Shown: piece by piece, positions 51,395 to 59,782 of the stretch
Layout: every line of letters starts with the position of its first letter
How positions within the stretch are numbered: the stretch's first letter is position 1
Assembly (NCBI GenBank): GCA_964384945.1
Contig: CAYLMK010000016.1
Location: forward strand, 55,109-119,108
Origin: S015-6 sp964384945
GTDB lineage: Bacteria > Desulfobacterota > DSWW01
Reading direction: 5' to 3'
DNA length: 64,000 nucleotides
Made by a program: the position numbers and the translations under genes
The notes under the pieces: model-generated
The model's database searches: none
The model's input: only the letters and a program-made list of their open reading frames with translations
Told to the model about the DNA's origin: nothing

Positions 51395-52426
51395 TTACCT
51401 GAATTCCGGTCTGGGCTGCTTGGGGATTCTTCCGTTCAGGATCGACTCGGACCGGAGCCTGCGGCCCACGATCTTCTCGAGCATGCGGCCGATGTCGAGG
51501 ATCTTGTCCACGTCCAGGCCCGTATCGATCCCCATCTCGTCCATCATGACCACCATGTCCTCGGTGCAGACCAGGCCCACGACGTTCGGGTCTTTGTAAT
51601 AATACTTCCCGGTACCGCCCACCGGGACGCCGTCCACGAAATTCGCGGGCTGTCCGCCCAGGCCTCCCAGGGTAGACTCGAAAACGAAGATGCCCGCCTG
51701 AAGGGCGGCCAGAACGTTGGCGAGGCCCCATCCCCGGGTCACGTGAAAGTGCGCTAATTGGAGTTCCGGTTTGCCGATCTGATCCAGGACCATGCTGAAG
51801 TACTCGTACACCTTGTTCGGGGGTGCCGACCCGTCGTGGTCGGCGTGCTCGATGTCGTCCGCACCCAGATCGAGAAAGCGCTTGGTGAACTCCACCGCCT
51901 TGGAGAGTTCGGTGGGGCCCTCGATCGGGCATCCCCAGATGGTGCTCACCGTGCCGCACACCTTGATTCTGTTGTCGTGGGCCTTCCGAACGGCCCGCTC
52001 GACGATCTTCCAGTACTCTGCGAGGGTGGTCCCCGAGTTGCGCTTGTGGTGAGACTCGCTCGTGGAGACCATCATCACGATCCGGTCCGGGCCCCAACCC
52101 TCTTGTCGCGCCTGGACGGCGCGGTCCACGGCCTTCTCGCCGATGGTGACGGCCGAGATCTCCAGGTCCTTGATCCTGTCGGCCAGGAGCTTGCTGCCAC
52201 GGATCCCCTTCATCACCTCCTCTGCGTCCTTGAACTGGGGCATCAGCTTGGGCGGGCCGAAGTTGGTCACTTCGATCCGCTTGAAGCCCGCCAGGACGAG
52301 CTGTTCCGCAACCCAGAGCTTGGCTCCGGTGGGGATGAACTTCTCCTCGTGCTGGAATCCGTCCCGGACCGTAATGTCCCCCAGCGTCACCTTTCTCGGG
52401 TAGTCGAACGTTCGCTGCTGTGACAT
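51395..52426 (-). CDS. DRE-TIM metallolyase, HMG-CoA-lyase-like, with altered signature
   Basis: A 343-residue TIM-barrel protein. LGDITVRDGFQHEEKFIPTG has the metal-ligand Asp in RDG, and the HxH ligand is in LAHFHVTRGWGLANVLAAL. In true HMG-CoA lyases the signature GGLGGCP carries a catalytic Cys; here it reads GGLGGQP with Gln259, and a stretch FVDGVPVGGTGKYYYKDPN precedes the CTED that normally follows GN. So classical HMG-CoA lyase activity is doubtful, and a related aldol-type cleavage or condensation is likelier. Start at ATG 52426 with GGGAGG upstream. It lies between the carboxyltransferase gene and the XRE-cupin gene. Confidence 0.82.
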   Translation of the reverse strand: MSQQRTFDYPRKVTLGDITVRDGFQHEEKFIPTGAKLWVAEQLVLAGFKRIEVTNFGPPKLMPQFKDAEEVMKGIRGSKLLADRIKDLEISAVTIGEKAVDRAVQARQEGWGPDRIVMMVSTSESHHKRNSGTTLAEYWKIVERAVRKAHDNRIKVCGTVSTIWGCPIEGPTELSKAVEFTKRFLDLGADDIEHADHDGSAPPNKVYEYFSMVLDQIGKPELQLAHFHVTRGWGLANVLAALQAGIFVFESTLGGLGGQPANFVDGVPVGGTGKYYYKDPNVVGLVCTEDMVVMMDEMGIDTGLDVDKILDIGRMLEKIVGRRLRSESILNGRIPKQPRPEFR

Positions 52427-52495
52427 CGCCTTGTCCTCCCGCAAGGAATCATTCTTGTGAATCGCGTCGGTTTGTTGCGTTTCTCGTTCGGCCTG

Positions 52496-54106
52496 CTAGA
52501 AGTGGAAGTTCCCCAACACCGTCTCCGGGATCGGTTTGAGCAGCGAGACCTCGAACGCCGTGGCCAGCACATCGCGGATCTCGGAGAACCGTATGACGCC
52601 GTCCGTGTAGAGCCGCGCCGCGCAATAGAAGGGGTGCGCCTCGCCGTCGTACTTGGCCACCATCCTCTCCCGGAAGGCCTCCTCCTCTTCCGGACTCATC
52701 TCCTTGCCCTTGAGTTTCCGGTTCCGTTTTTCCAGGGTGAGGAGCACGAAGGCGGCCGACTGCCCGCTCATCACCGAGGTGCGGGCCCTCATCGTAGAGA
52801 AGAGAAAATGCGGCTTGTAGGCGCGTCCGCACATGCCGTAATTGGCGGCACCGTGGTCCGGCCCGATCACCATCTGGATCCTCGGCACGCGCACGTTCGA
52901 TACGGCTCGCACCATGTTCGCGCCGTACTTGCCGATCCCGGCGTGCTCGGATGCAGTGCCCACCATGTAGCCCGGGGAGTTCTGAAGGAACAGGAGCGGT
53001 GTCTTGTCCTTGCCGCACCGGATGATGAACTCGGTCGCCTTCTGCGCGGACTCGTAGAAAATGATACCGCTGTTGTTCGATGCCACCACGCCGATCGGAA
53101 TGCCCTTCAAGAAAATCTTCCCGCAGATGGTGTTGTCGCCCCGTCCGGGCGCGTAATCCTTTTTGTACTCCCGAAAGGGGTACCCGTCGGCGATGTGCGC
53201 GATGACCGCCCGGGCGTCGATGGCGCGATAGATATTCTCGGGCAGGATGTCGTACAGGCCCTCGATCGGGTGGTAGGGTGCGACCTCCTGGCGTCGGTCG
53301 ATATGCGCCTTCTGCCCCGGCTCGTGGGCCAAGATGTCCCGCACCCTTCCGATCGCATCATCCTGGTACTGACAGATGTGGTCGCAACCTCCGGAAATGT
53401 GTGTGTGAACGTAGGCCCCGCCGAGCTCCTCGGCCGTCACCTCCTCCCCCAGGGCGGCCTTGACCAACGGCGGGCCGCCGAGAAAGGAGTAGGACATCTG
53501 GTGGATCATGACCGACTCGCAGGCCAGAAAGACGATGTAGGCGCCTCCGGCCGTGTTCCCGCCGGTCGACAGGGTGATCTGCTTGAGGCCCTCTGCGGAC
53601 ATGCGGCACATGTTGTAGAACATGCTCCCGAACTGGCCGTCGTCCGGGAAGACCTGGTCCTGCATGGGCAAAAACGCGCCGGCCGAGTCGGCGATGTACA
53701 CGCAGTTCAGGCCGCAGTTCTCCGCGATCGCCTGGGCACGGAGATGTTTTTTCAGGGTGATCGGGAAGTAGGCGCCCGCCTTCACGCGGCTGTCATTGCC
53801 GACGATCATGGTCCAGTTGCCGTGTATCTTGCCGATGCCCGTGACCACGCCCCCGCCGGGGACATCCTGCGCCTCGGGGTAGCCCATGCCGAACCCGGCG
53901 AGTATCCCGAGTTCGAGGAACGAGGTCCCCGGGTCGATGAGCTTCGCGATCAGCTGCCGGACAGGCTGTTTCTGCTGTTGCGCGAGCTTCTCGATCGCCT
54001 GTTCCCCGCCCGGGAACATTGCCTCCTGCATTCGATGAGCCAGTTTCCGCTCTTCCGCCAGCCAGTGTTCTCGATTTGCGTTGGAAAATGGGGAGCTTTC
54101 CGCCAT
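52496..54106 (-). CDS. Acyl-CoA carboxyltransferase (biotin-dependent carboxylase beta / decarboxylase alpha type)
   Basis: A 536-residue crotonase-fold carboxyltransferase of the methylcrotonyl-CoA/propionyl-CoA carboxylase beta and glutaconyl-CoA decarboxylase alpha family. Visible: FLELGILAGFGMGYPEAQDV, VPGGGVVTGIGKIHGNWTMI, YFPITLKKHLRAQAIAENCG, LSTGGNTAGGAYIVFLACES (N-lobe oxyanion site), then KTPLLFLQNSPGYMVGTASE and MVIGPDHGAANYGMCGRAY (C-lobe). No biotin carboxylase or biotin-carrier gene is nearby, so those must be elsewhere or the enzyme works with a decarboxylase complex. ATG 54106 has GGAGGAG upstream; a TTG further up is less likely. Confidence 0.88.
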   Translation of the reverse strand: MAESSPFSNANREHWLAEERKLAHRMQEAMFPGGEQAIEKLAQQQKQPVRQLIAKLIDPGTSFLELGILAGFGMGYPEAQDVPGGGVVTGIGKIHGNWTMIVGNDSRVKAGAYFPITLKKHLRAQAIAENCGLNCVYIADSAGAFLPMQDQVFPDDGQFGSMFYNMCRMSAEGLKQITLSTGGNTAGGAYIVFLACESVMIHQMSYSFLGGPPLVKAALGEEVTAEELGGAYVHTHISGGCDHICQYQDDAIGRVRDILAHEPGQKAHIDRRQEVAPYHPIEGLYDILPENIYRAIDARAVIAHIADGYPFREYKKDYAPGRGDNTICGKIFLKGIPIGVVASNNSGIIFYESAQKATEFIIRCGKDKTPLLFLQNSPGYMVGTASEHAGIGKYGANMVRAVSNVRVPRIQMVIGPDHGAANYGMCGRAYKPHFLFSTMRARTSVMSGQSAAFVLLTLEKRNRKLKGKEMSPEEEEAFRERMVAKYDGEAHPFYCAARLYTDGVIRFSEIRDVLATAFEVSLLKPIPETVLGNFHF

Positions 54107-54144
54107 GTTGGGCAACTCCTCCGACGGGGTTGATCCGAATGGGT

Positions 54145-54203
54145 AAATATTCTTCTTTAGCAAAAGTATACCAATATAGAACCTTAGCCGTCAAGGAATA
54201 TTT
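54145..54203. repeat. Inverted repeat flanking the carboxyltransferase promoter
   Basis: AAATATTC at 54145-54152 is the exact reverse complement of GAATATTT at 54196-54203. The arms sit outside the -10 and -35 boxes (spacing 43 bp), so they could form an operator pair for a looping or dimeric regulator such as the XRE-cupin protein. Confidence 0.4.
54165..54194 (-). promoter_or_regulatory. Promoter of the carboxyltransferase operon
   Basis: On the minus strand TTGACG (54194-54189), 18 bp and TATACT (54170-54165). Both boxes match 5 of 6. It lies about 60 bp before the ATG in the divergent intergenic region. Confidence 0.7.
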
Positions 54204-54303
54204 TTTTCACCGATGCCTTCCATCCCCGGATTTGAGGCGATGAGAGATCGTCGACCGGGGTGCCGGTCCCGCAGTGGAGGGCGGGTCGCAGCGGGCGGCG
54301 CGG

Positions 54304-54333
54304 TTGATCCGCGCAAAGGGTTGGTATTATAGT
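54304..54333 (+). promoter_or_regulatory. Promoter of the thiolase-SDR-OYE operon
   Basis: TTGATC (54304-54309), 18 bp and TATAGT (54328-54333). It ends about 48 bp before the thiolase ATG. Confidence 0.5.
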
Positions 54334-54381
54334 TCGGGCGGATTGCTTCGCAGGCACCCACGCCTCATTTGAGGTAATCGG

Positions 54382-55572
54382 ATGGAAATCAAAGACATCG
54401 TGGTCGTCAGCGCGGTTCGCACCCCGATGGGCGACTTCGGGGGCAGCTTGCGCGACATGCCGGTCTACGAGCTCGGAGGGCAGGCGATCCGCGAGGCGCT
54501 CCGGAGGTCGGGGGTGGCCGCGGCGGAGGTGGATGAGGTTCTCTACGGTAATACGCGGCAGGCGGGGAACGGCCCGAATCCGGCCAGGACCGCAGCCCTT
54601 CTTGCCGGAGTGCCTTCCTCGGTGCACGCTACCACGGTCAACGATGCGTGCCCTTCCTCGATGAAGGCCGCTCTCCTGGCTGCCCAGATGATGTGCCTCG
54701 AAGAGGCCGAGGTCATGATCGTCGGCGGGATGGAGAGCATGAGCACGATTCCCTACTTGCTCAAGGGGGCACGCTGGGAGGGGTTCCGGATGGGGGACAA
54801 GGTGCTGCAGGACGGCTGGGGCGATTCGGTGGACCCGTTTGTCGGGTACGGAATGGGGATGACCGCGGAGAACCTGGTCGAGAAGTACGGGATCGGAAGA
54901 GAAGAAATGGATACCTACGCCCTGTCGAGCCACCGAAAGGCGGCCCAGGCCCAGGACAACGGCTGGTTCGACGAGGAGATCACCCCTGTCGAGGTGCCGG
55001 CAAGGGGAAAGAGGCCCGGCTTCCGGTTCGTCAAGGACGAGTCCATCCGGCGGGACACGAGCCTGGAGAAGCTCGCCGGCCTGCGGGCGGCCTTCAAGAA
55101 GGACGGGTCGGTCACGGCCGGGAACGCATGCGGCATGACCGACGGGGCGTGCGCCCTGGTGATGATGACCCGGCAACAGGCAAAGGCCCGGGGTTTGCGG
55201 CCTCTGTTCTCCTTCGTGGCGCACGTCTCCGTCGCGGTGGATAACGCGGTCATGGGGGAAGGGCCCGGCGTCGCCATCCCTGCGGCCTTGAAGCGGGCGG
55301 GTATGGGGCTCTCGGACATGGATCGGATCGAGGTGAACGAGGCCTTCGCCGCGCAGGTCCTGGCCAATGAGAGGGTCCTGCGCTGGGACCGTGAAAAGGT
55401 GAATGTGCACGGAGGGGCGATCGCGCTGGGGCACCCGACGGGATGCAGCGGCGCGCGCATCGTGACCACCTTGTACCACGCCCTCAAGCGCGCCGATGGT
55501 GAGCTCGGGGTTGCGGCGATCTGCGGGGGAGGCGGCGTGAGCTGCGCCCTGATCATCCGCCGCGAAGCCTGA
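54382..55572 (+). CDS. Acetyl-CoA C-acyltransferase (thiolase)
   Basis: A 396-residue thiolase. Catalytic residues are in place: nucleophile Cys90, His351 in GGAIALGHPTGCSGARIVTT, Cys381 in ICGGGGVSCA, and NEAFAAQ near residue 319. The nucleophile motif reads VNDACPSSMKA instead of the usual NxxCxSGLKA, a variant with Pro-Ser-Ser after Cys. It cleaves 3-ketoacyl-CoA to acetyl-CoA (or condenses two acyl-CoA). GAGGTAA precedes the ATG. First gene of the plus-strand operon with SDR and OYE-like genes, opposite the carboxyltransferase operon. Confidence 0.92.
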   Translation: MEIKDIVVVSAVRTPMGDFGGSLRDMPVYELGGQAIREALRRSGVAAAEVDEVLYGNTRQAGNGPNPARTAALLAGVPSSVHATTVNDACPSSMKAALLAAQMMCLEEAEVMIVGGMESMSTIPYLLKGARWEGFRMGDKVLQDGWGDSVDPFVGYGMGMTAENLVEKYGIGREEMDTYALSSHRKAAQAQDNGWFDEEITPVEVPARGKRPGFRFVKDESIRRDTSLEKLAGLRAAFKKDGSVTAGNACGMTDGACALVMMTRQQAKARGLRPLFSFVAHVSVAVDNAVMGEGPGVAIPAALKRAGMGLSDMDRIEVNEAFAAQVLANERVLRWDREKVNVHGGAIALGHPTGCSGARIVTTLYHALKRADGELGVAAICGGGGVSCALIIRREA

Positions 55573-55630
55573 CCCGGACGGTCCGCTCAAGAAAAGGAAT
55601 GAACGCTCCTTCGGAAAGGGGGGAAAGAAC

Positions 55631-56545
55631 ATGGCGTACCTTGACGGCAAGGTCGCAGTCGTGACGGGCGCGGGACGGGGCATCGGCAGGGAAATCGCCC
55701 TGATGATGGCAAGAGAGGGGGCCCGGGTGGTCGTCAACGATCTGGGCTCCACCGACCGGGGGGAGGGGCAAGACACGAGCGTGGCCGCGGATGTCATCGA
55801 AGAGATCAAGGCCGCCGGCGGCGAGGCGGTGAGCAATCCGGACTCGGTCGCCTCCTGGGACGGCGCGCACCGAATCGTGCAGACCGCGCTCGACAGCTTC
55901 GGCAGGATCGACATTGTGGTCAACAACGCAGGGATCGCGCGCGACCGGATGGTCTTCAAGATGAGCGAGGAGGAATGGGATGCGGTCGTGGGGGTGCACC
56001 TGAAGGGCACCTTCCACTGCATACGGGCTGCGGCTCCTCGCATGCGGGAGCAGAAGTCCGGGTGTTTCGTCAACTTCACCTCCACGTCCGGACTGATCGG
56101 AAACATCGGCCAGGCCAACTACGGCGCGGCCAAGATGGGGATCGTGGCCCTGAGCAAGATCACGGCCATGGAGATGAAGCGATACAACGTGACCTCCAAC
56201 TGCATCGCCCCCTTTGCCTGGACCCGCCTGACCGCCACGATCCCCACGGAGACGGAGGCGCAGAGGGAACGGGTCGAGAAGCTCAAAAAAATGCGCCCCG
56301 CGGACGTGGCCTCCCTGGCCGTGTTTTTGGCCGGCGAGGCGGCCTCCGGCATCACCGGCCAGGTCTTCGGCGTCCGGGGCAAGGAAATCTACCTGTTCTC
56401 CCAGCCCCGCATCGTGCGCAGCATCCACAAGTCCGACGGGTGGCAGGTCCGGGATCTGGCGGAGATGCTGGAGGCCACCCTGAAGAGCCACTTCTCCCCG
56501 CTGGACACGTCGCCCGAGTACATCGGCTGGGACCCGCTGGTGTAG
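55631..56545 (+). CDS. Short-chain dehydrogenase/reductase, (3R)-hydroxyacyl-CoA dehydrogenase-like
   Basis: A 304-residue SDR. NAD(P) motif TGAGRGIG (residues 12-19), NNAGIARD, catalytic Ser151/153 in NFTSTSGLIG and Tyr164-Lys168 in QANYGAAKMG. The C-terminal extension of about 60 residues (FLAGEAASGITGQVFGVRGK, then EIYLFSQPRIVRSIHK) is like that of multifunctional-enzyme type-2 hydroxyacyl-CoA dehydrogenases. It probably oxidises a 3-hydroxyacyl-CoA to the 3-ketoacyl-CoA used by the preceding thiolase. GGGGGGAAAG precedes the ATG. It lies 58 bp after the thiolase gene and 35 bp before the OYE gene. Confidence 0.88.
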   Translation: MAYLDGKVAVVTGAGRGIGREIALMMAREGARVVVNDLGSTDRGEGQDTSVAADVIEEIKAAGGEAVSNPDSVASWDGAHRIVQTALDSFGRIDIVVNNAGIARDRMVFKMSEEEWDAVVGVHLKGTFHCIRAAAPRMREQKSGCFVNFTSTSGLIGNIGQANYGAAKMGIVALSKITAMEMKRYNVTSNCIAPFAWTRLTATIPTETEAQRERVEKLKKMRPADVASLAVFLAGEAASGITGQVFGVRGKEIYLFSQPRIVRSIHKSDGWQVRDLAEMLEATLKSHFSPLDTSPEYIGWDPLV

Positions 56546-56580
56546 AAAACGATCCCTCAACCGGAGAAAGGGGTGCGAAG

Positions 56581-58566
56581 ATGGGCCGTAAGATCCTCGA
56601 ACCGATTCGAATCAAGAACATGGAGATCAAGAACCGGATCGGCTTTCCTCCTTTTCTGGGAAACCCCCACGGCCCGAGGTGCGAGGTCAATGACGACACC
56701 ATCGCGTGGTTCGTGCTCAGGGCCAGGGGAGGCGCCGGTTTTGCGCTGACCGGGACGATCAACCCCCTGCCCGATCAATTCGAGCTGATGATGAGCACGC
56801 CTCCTATGATGTTCCCCCGCCCCCTGACCTGCCACGACGACAGCTACATTCCGGGCTACAGGCAGCTCACCGACGAGGTGCACCGATACGGGATGAAGAT
56901 CGGCGCCCAGATCGGAGCGGGCGGCGTCCTCAAGGGATCTTCCCCGCCCCCCTTCGGCCGAATGAGCTTTTTCGAGGCGATCTTCGGCGCGGATATCCCC
57001 TCGCAGGCATTCACGCTGGAGGAACTCGCGGAAATCAAGCAGCTCTGTGTCAAGACCGCCGAGCGATGCAAGGCGGCCGGATTCGACTTCGTGGAGCTGC
57101 ACACCGCCCACGGGTACGTATCCCTCTGGGGAGGATTCATGTCCCCCTTCACCAACACGCGTACCGACAAGTACGGCGGAAGCTGGGAAAACAGGCTGCG
57201 CTTCCCCGCCGAAACCATCCAGGCCATCCGGCAGGCCGTGGGGGATGACTACCCCGTCTTCATCCGGATCAGCGTGGACGAGCTCCACGGCGCCGACGGC
57301 GTGACCCTGGAGGACACGATCAAGTACTCGGTCCCGATCCTGGAAGAGGCGGGCGTGGACTGCTTCGATGTCACCATGGGCACGCAACTGCACAATCCGA
57401 ACAACATCCCGTCTCTTTATGTTCCCCGCGGGCATTACATGCGTTTCCCTGCGGCCGTCCGCAAGGCCGCCAAGGTTCCGGTGATCGGTGTGGGGAGAAT
57501 CCTGGAAATGGAAATGGCGGAGAAATACCTGGAGGCGGGTTGCGCGGACCTGATCTATCTCGGACGCCAGTTGATTGCGGACCCTGAAACGCCGAAGAAA
57601 TACTTCGAGGGCCGGTCCGCGGAGATCCGCAAGTGCATCGGCGACTTGCCCTTGTTCGGCAATTGCGACCGGGGCTGTACGGTCAACCCCACACCGCCCC
57701 GAATGGGCAACACGGACGACGTTGTGCCTGCCCAGGTCTCGAAGAAGGTGGTGGTGGTCGGCGGAGGCGTGGCCGGCATGGAAGCCGCGAGAATTGCCGC
57801 GCGCAGAGGCCACCGGGTCACCCTGCTCGAGAAAGAGGGAAGGTTGGGCGGTACGGTCGCGACCCTTGCCCGAAACCCCCTGAATTCGGAGTTCGGAAAC
57901 CTTGTGGAGTATCTGACCGGTCAGATGGCAAGGCTCGGCGTGGATGTCCGGGTCTGCAGGCGGGCGCGAAGCCAGGACGTGAAGGCCATGAACCCGGACG
58001 CGGTCATCGTCGCCGTGGGGGCCACCATGAGCCTGCCCGAGGAGGCCAAGGGCCGGTTCGGGGTGATGACCCACACCGAGGCACTGGCCCAGCCGGACCG
58101 GGTGGGACGCCGGGTTGTCATCCAGGGGCTCGGGTACGGCTGCGAACTGGCCATCGCCCTGGCCGAGCAGGGCAAGGAGGTGACGCTCTTCGGAAAGGGC
58201 ACGGAGATCGCCCCGAATGTTTCCGTGCTGAGACGGTTCTTCGTCCTCAAGCGCCTGACCGACCTGAACGTATGCCGGGGAGACGGCGACATTCCCATGA
58301 CCTCACCGGGCAATCCCAAGGTGCTGACCGGCAGAAGGCTCAAGGCGATCCTCGCGACGGACGTGGTTGTCGAGGACGACCAAGGCTCTGCCGAGAGCTT
58401 GCCCTATGATACCTTCATCGTGTCCATGGGGAGGAAGAGCAACGACGATCTCTCTCAGGGTCTGAAAGAGGCGGTGGAGGAGGTGCACGTGATCGGGGAC
58501 GCCGGCAGGATCGGCGAGATCCTGGATGCCATGACCGCGGCGAACGAGGTGGCCCGCAACATTTGA
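56581..58566 (+). CDS. OYE-type flavoprotein, 2,4-dienoyl-CoA reductase / enoate reductase-like, atypical Fe-S motif
   Basis: A 661-residue protein. The N-terminal FMN barrel has KNRIGFPPFLGNPHGPRCEV, FDFVELHTAHGYVSLWGGFM, then FTNTRTDKYGGSWENRLRFP and PVFIRISVDE. The C-terminal half is an FAD/NAD(P) domain: KKVVVVGGGVAGMEAARIAA, RRGHRVTLLEKEGRLGG and a second nucleotide motif. Family members carry a 4Fe-4S motif CxxCxxxCx11-12C after the barrel. Here the cysteines are Cys352, Cys362 and Cys366 (KCIGDLPLFGNC, DRGCTVNP), with a 9-residue gap and no fourth cysteine close by. Likely role: reduce an unsaturated acyl-CoA. The start ATG 56581 is supported by AAAGGGG; the frame upstream lies inside the SDR gene. 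Confidence 0.88.
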   Translation: MGRKILEPIRIKNMEIKNRIGFPPFLGNPHGPRCEVNDDTIAWFVLRARGGAGFALTGTINPLPDQFELMMSTPPMMFPRPLTCHDDSYIPGYRQLTDEVHRYGMKIGAQIGAGGVLKGSSPPPFGRMSFFEAIFGADIPSQAFTLEELAEIKQLCVKTAERCKAAGFDFVELHTAHGYVSLWGGFMSPFTNTRTDKYGGSWENRLRFPAETIQAIRQAVGDDYPVFIRISVDELHGADGVTLEDTIKYSVPILEEAGVDCFDVTMGTQLHNPNNIPSLYVPRGHYMRFPAAVRKAAKVPVIGVGRILEMEMAEKYLEAGCADLIYLGRQLIADPETPKKYFEGRSAEIRKCIGDLPLFGNCDRGCTVNPTPPRMGNTDDVVPAQVSKKVVVVGGGVAGMEAARIAARRGHRVTLLEKEGRLGGTVATLARNPLNSEFGNLVEYLTGQMARLGVDVRVCRRARSQDVKAMNPDAVIVAVGATMSLPEEAKGRFGVMTHTEALAQPDRVGRRVVIQGLGYGCELAIALAEQGKEVTLFGKGTEIAPNVSVLRRFFVLKRLTDLNVCRGDGDIPMTSPGNPKVLTGRRLKAILATDVVVEDDQGSAESLPYDTFIVSMGRKSNDDLSQGLKEAVEEVHVIGDAGRIGEILDAMTAANEVARNI

Positions 58567-58592
58567 AGGCCTCCGGGTGCCCTCCCGCCTTT

Positions 58593-58609
58593 TCTCCCGG
58601 ACCGGGAGA
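58593..58609. terminator. Hairpin in the convergent gap after the OYE gene
   Basis: TCTCCCGG-A-CCGGGAGA between the convergent OYE and DsbA-like genes. It could end transcription on either strand but neither side has a T-run, so this is a weak call. Confidence 0.3.
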
Positions 58610-58614
58610 GTGCG

Positions 58615-59652
58615 CTACCTTTCCAGTTCTGCCCGGATGGTTTCCTGAAACGATTCAAAGGGCTGTGCGCCGCTGATCAGGATCCCGTTGATGAAGAAGG
58701 CCGGAGTGCCGGAGACGCCGGCGCCGCTGCCCTTTTGAATGGACTGGTGCACGGCGGCGGCGGATTTGCCGGTATCCAGGCACGAGTCGAAGGCCTGGGT
58801 GTCCAGGCCGAGGTCCTTGGCGTACTTCTTGAGGTCTTCGACGCTCAGACGCGCCTGGTTCTCGAACAGCTTCCGGTTGTAATCGGCGTACTTCCCCTGC
58901 TCGCCGGCGCAGCGGGCGGCCTCGTGCGCCTTCATGGCGTTCTGGTGAAAGGAGAGAGGAAAGTCGAAGAACGCATAGCGGACCTTTCCCTTATACTCGT
59001 CCAGAACCCTGCGGACCGTGGCTTGCGTCCGCTGGCTGTAAGGGCACTGGTAGTCGGAAAACTCGACCATCGTGATCTTGGCGGTCGCGTCGCCGCTTGT
59101 GTAGGCCGCATTATCGAGGGAGACCTCGGTTCGGGGCGGCTCGAGCAACACCTTGATATCCGCCTCTTTTCTCAGACGTGCCACCAGGGCCTGCCTCTGC
59201 TCGTTCCGGCGGGTGCCCTGCAGATAGTCCGCGATTCTCTCCTTCATCTGTTCGAAGGGGGCCTGCATGCGGCCCTGCTGCTGGTCGTAGAACGCTCGGA
59301 TCTCCTCCTCCGTCGGTGCGGGGGCCTTGGCATCCACGTTCCGGGCAAGGTATTCCTCCTTGCTCATTCCCTCCTTCTTCGCGGCTTTCTCGATCAGCCT
59401 GTCAGCGATCATGCCGTCCAGTGCGCCCTTCTTGACTTGGTAGATCTGTGCCATGAGCTTCTGGAGCTGACCCCTGGCGGAGGCTTCCAGTTCGCCGGAA
59501 GAAATGGGCACGCCGTCTACAAGCGCCGCGATCTCCTGGTCGGTGGCGGCCGCTGTCTCGGGCGCCTTAGCGTCGGGCAGCTGCTTTTTGCATCCTCCAA
59601 ACGTCAGCACGGCCGCGAGGATGATAAGTGCTCCTTTGCATCCGCGTTTCAT
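58615..59652 (-). CDS. DsbA-like thioredoxin-fold lipoprotein with CPYS active site
   Basis: A 345-residue exported protein. Signal MKRGCKGALIILAAVLTFGG with Cys21 as probable lipidation site. Residues 25-165 are helical and SurA/PpiC-like (ALVDGVPISSGELEASARGQ; EEEIRAFYDQQQGRMQAPFE). Residues 175-345 have a DsbA/DsbC fold: KITMVEFSDYQCPYSQRTQA, YAFFDFPLSFHQNAMKAHEA, GVSGTPAFFINGILISGAQP with cis-Pro after GT. The usual CPYC is CPYS (Cys203, Ser206), so it is a monothiol protein that may isomerise or hold substrates rather than oxidise them. The ATG at 59652 has AGGAG six bases upstream; a GTG at 59658 is alternative. Confidence 0.87.
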   Translation of the reverse strand: MKRGCKGALIILAAVLTFGGCKKQLPDAKAPETAAATDQEIAALVDGVPISSGELEASARGQLQKLMAQIYQVKKGALDGMIADRLIEKAAKKEGMSKEEYLARNVDAKAPAPTEEEIRAFYDQQQGRMQAPFEQMKERIADYLQGTRRNEQRQALVARLRKEADIKVLLEPPRTEVSLDNAAYTSGDATAKITMVEFSDYQCPYSQRTQATVRRVLDEYKGKVRYAFFDFPLSFHQNAMKAHEAARCAGEQGKYADYNRKLFENQARLSVEDLKKYAKDLGLDTQAFDSCLDTGKSAAAVHQSIQKGSGAGVSGTPAFFINGILISGAQPFESFQETIRAELER

Positions 59653-59721
59653 GGTCACTCCTTCTTTTCTGGCTGCAGAAGCTTGGGAAAATGACCCCCC
59701 CCCTACCCTTGGAAGGGAAAA

Positions 59722-59748
59722 GGGCCATACCCAACACGGATATGGCCC
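59722..59748. repeat. Eight-base-pair inverted repeat upstream of the DsbA-like gene
   Basis: GGGCCATA (59722-59729) and TATGGCCC (59741-59748) with an 11-base loop. No T-run follows on either strand. It may be a leader hairpin of the DsbA-like mRNA or a terminator for the remnant upstream. Confidence 0.35.
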
Positions 59749-59782
59749 CTACTTGCATTCCGCGTTTCGCGGACAGTTTCTC

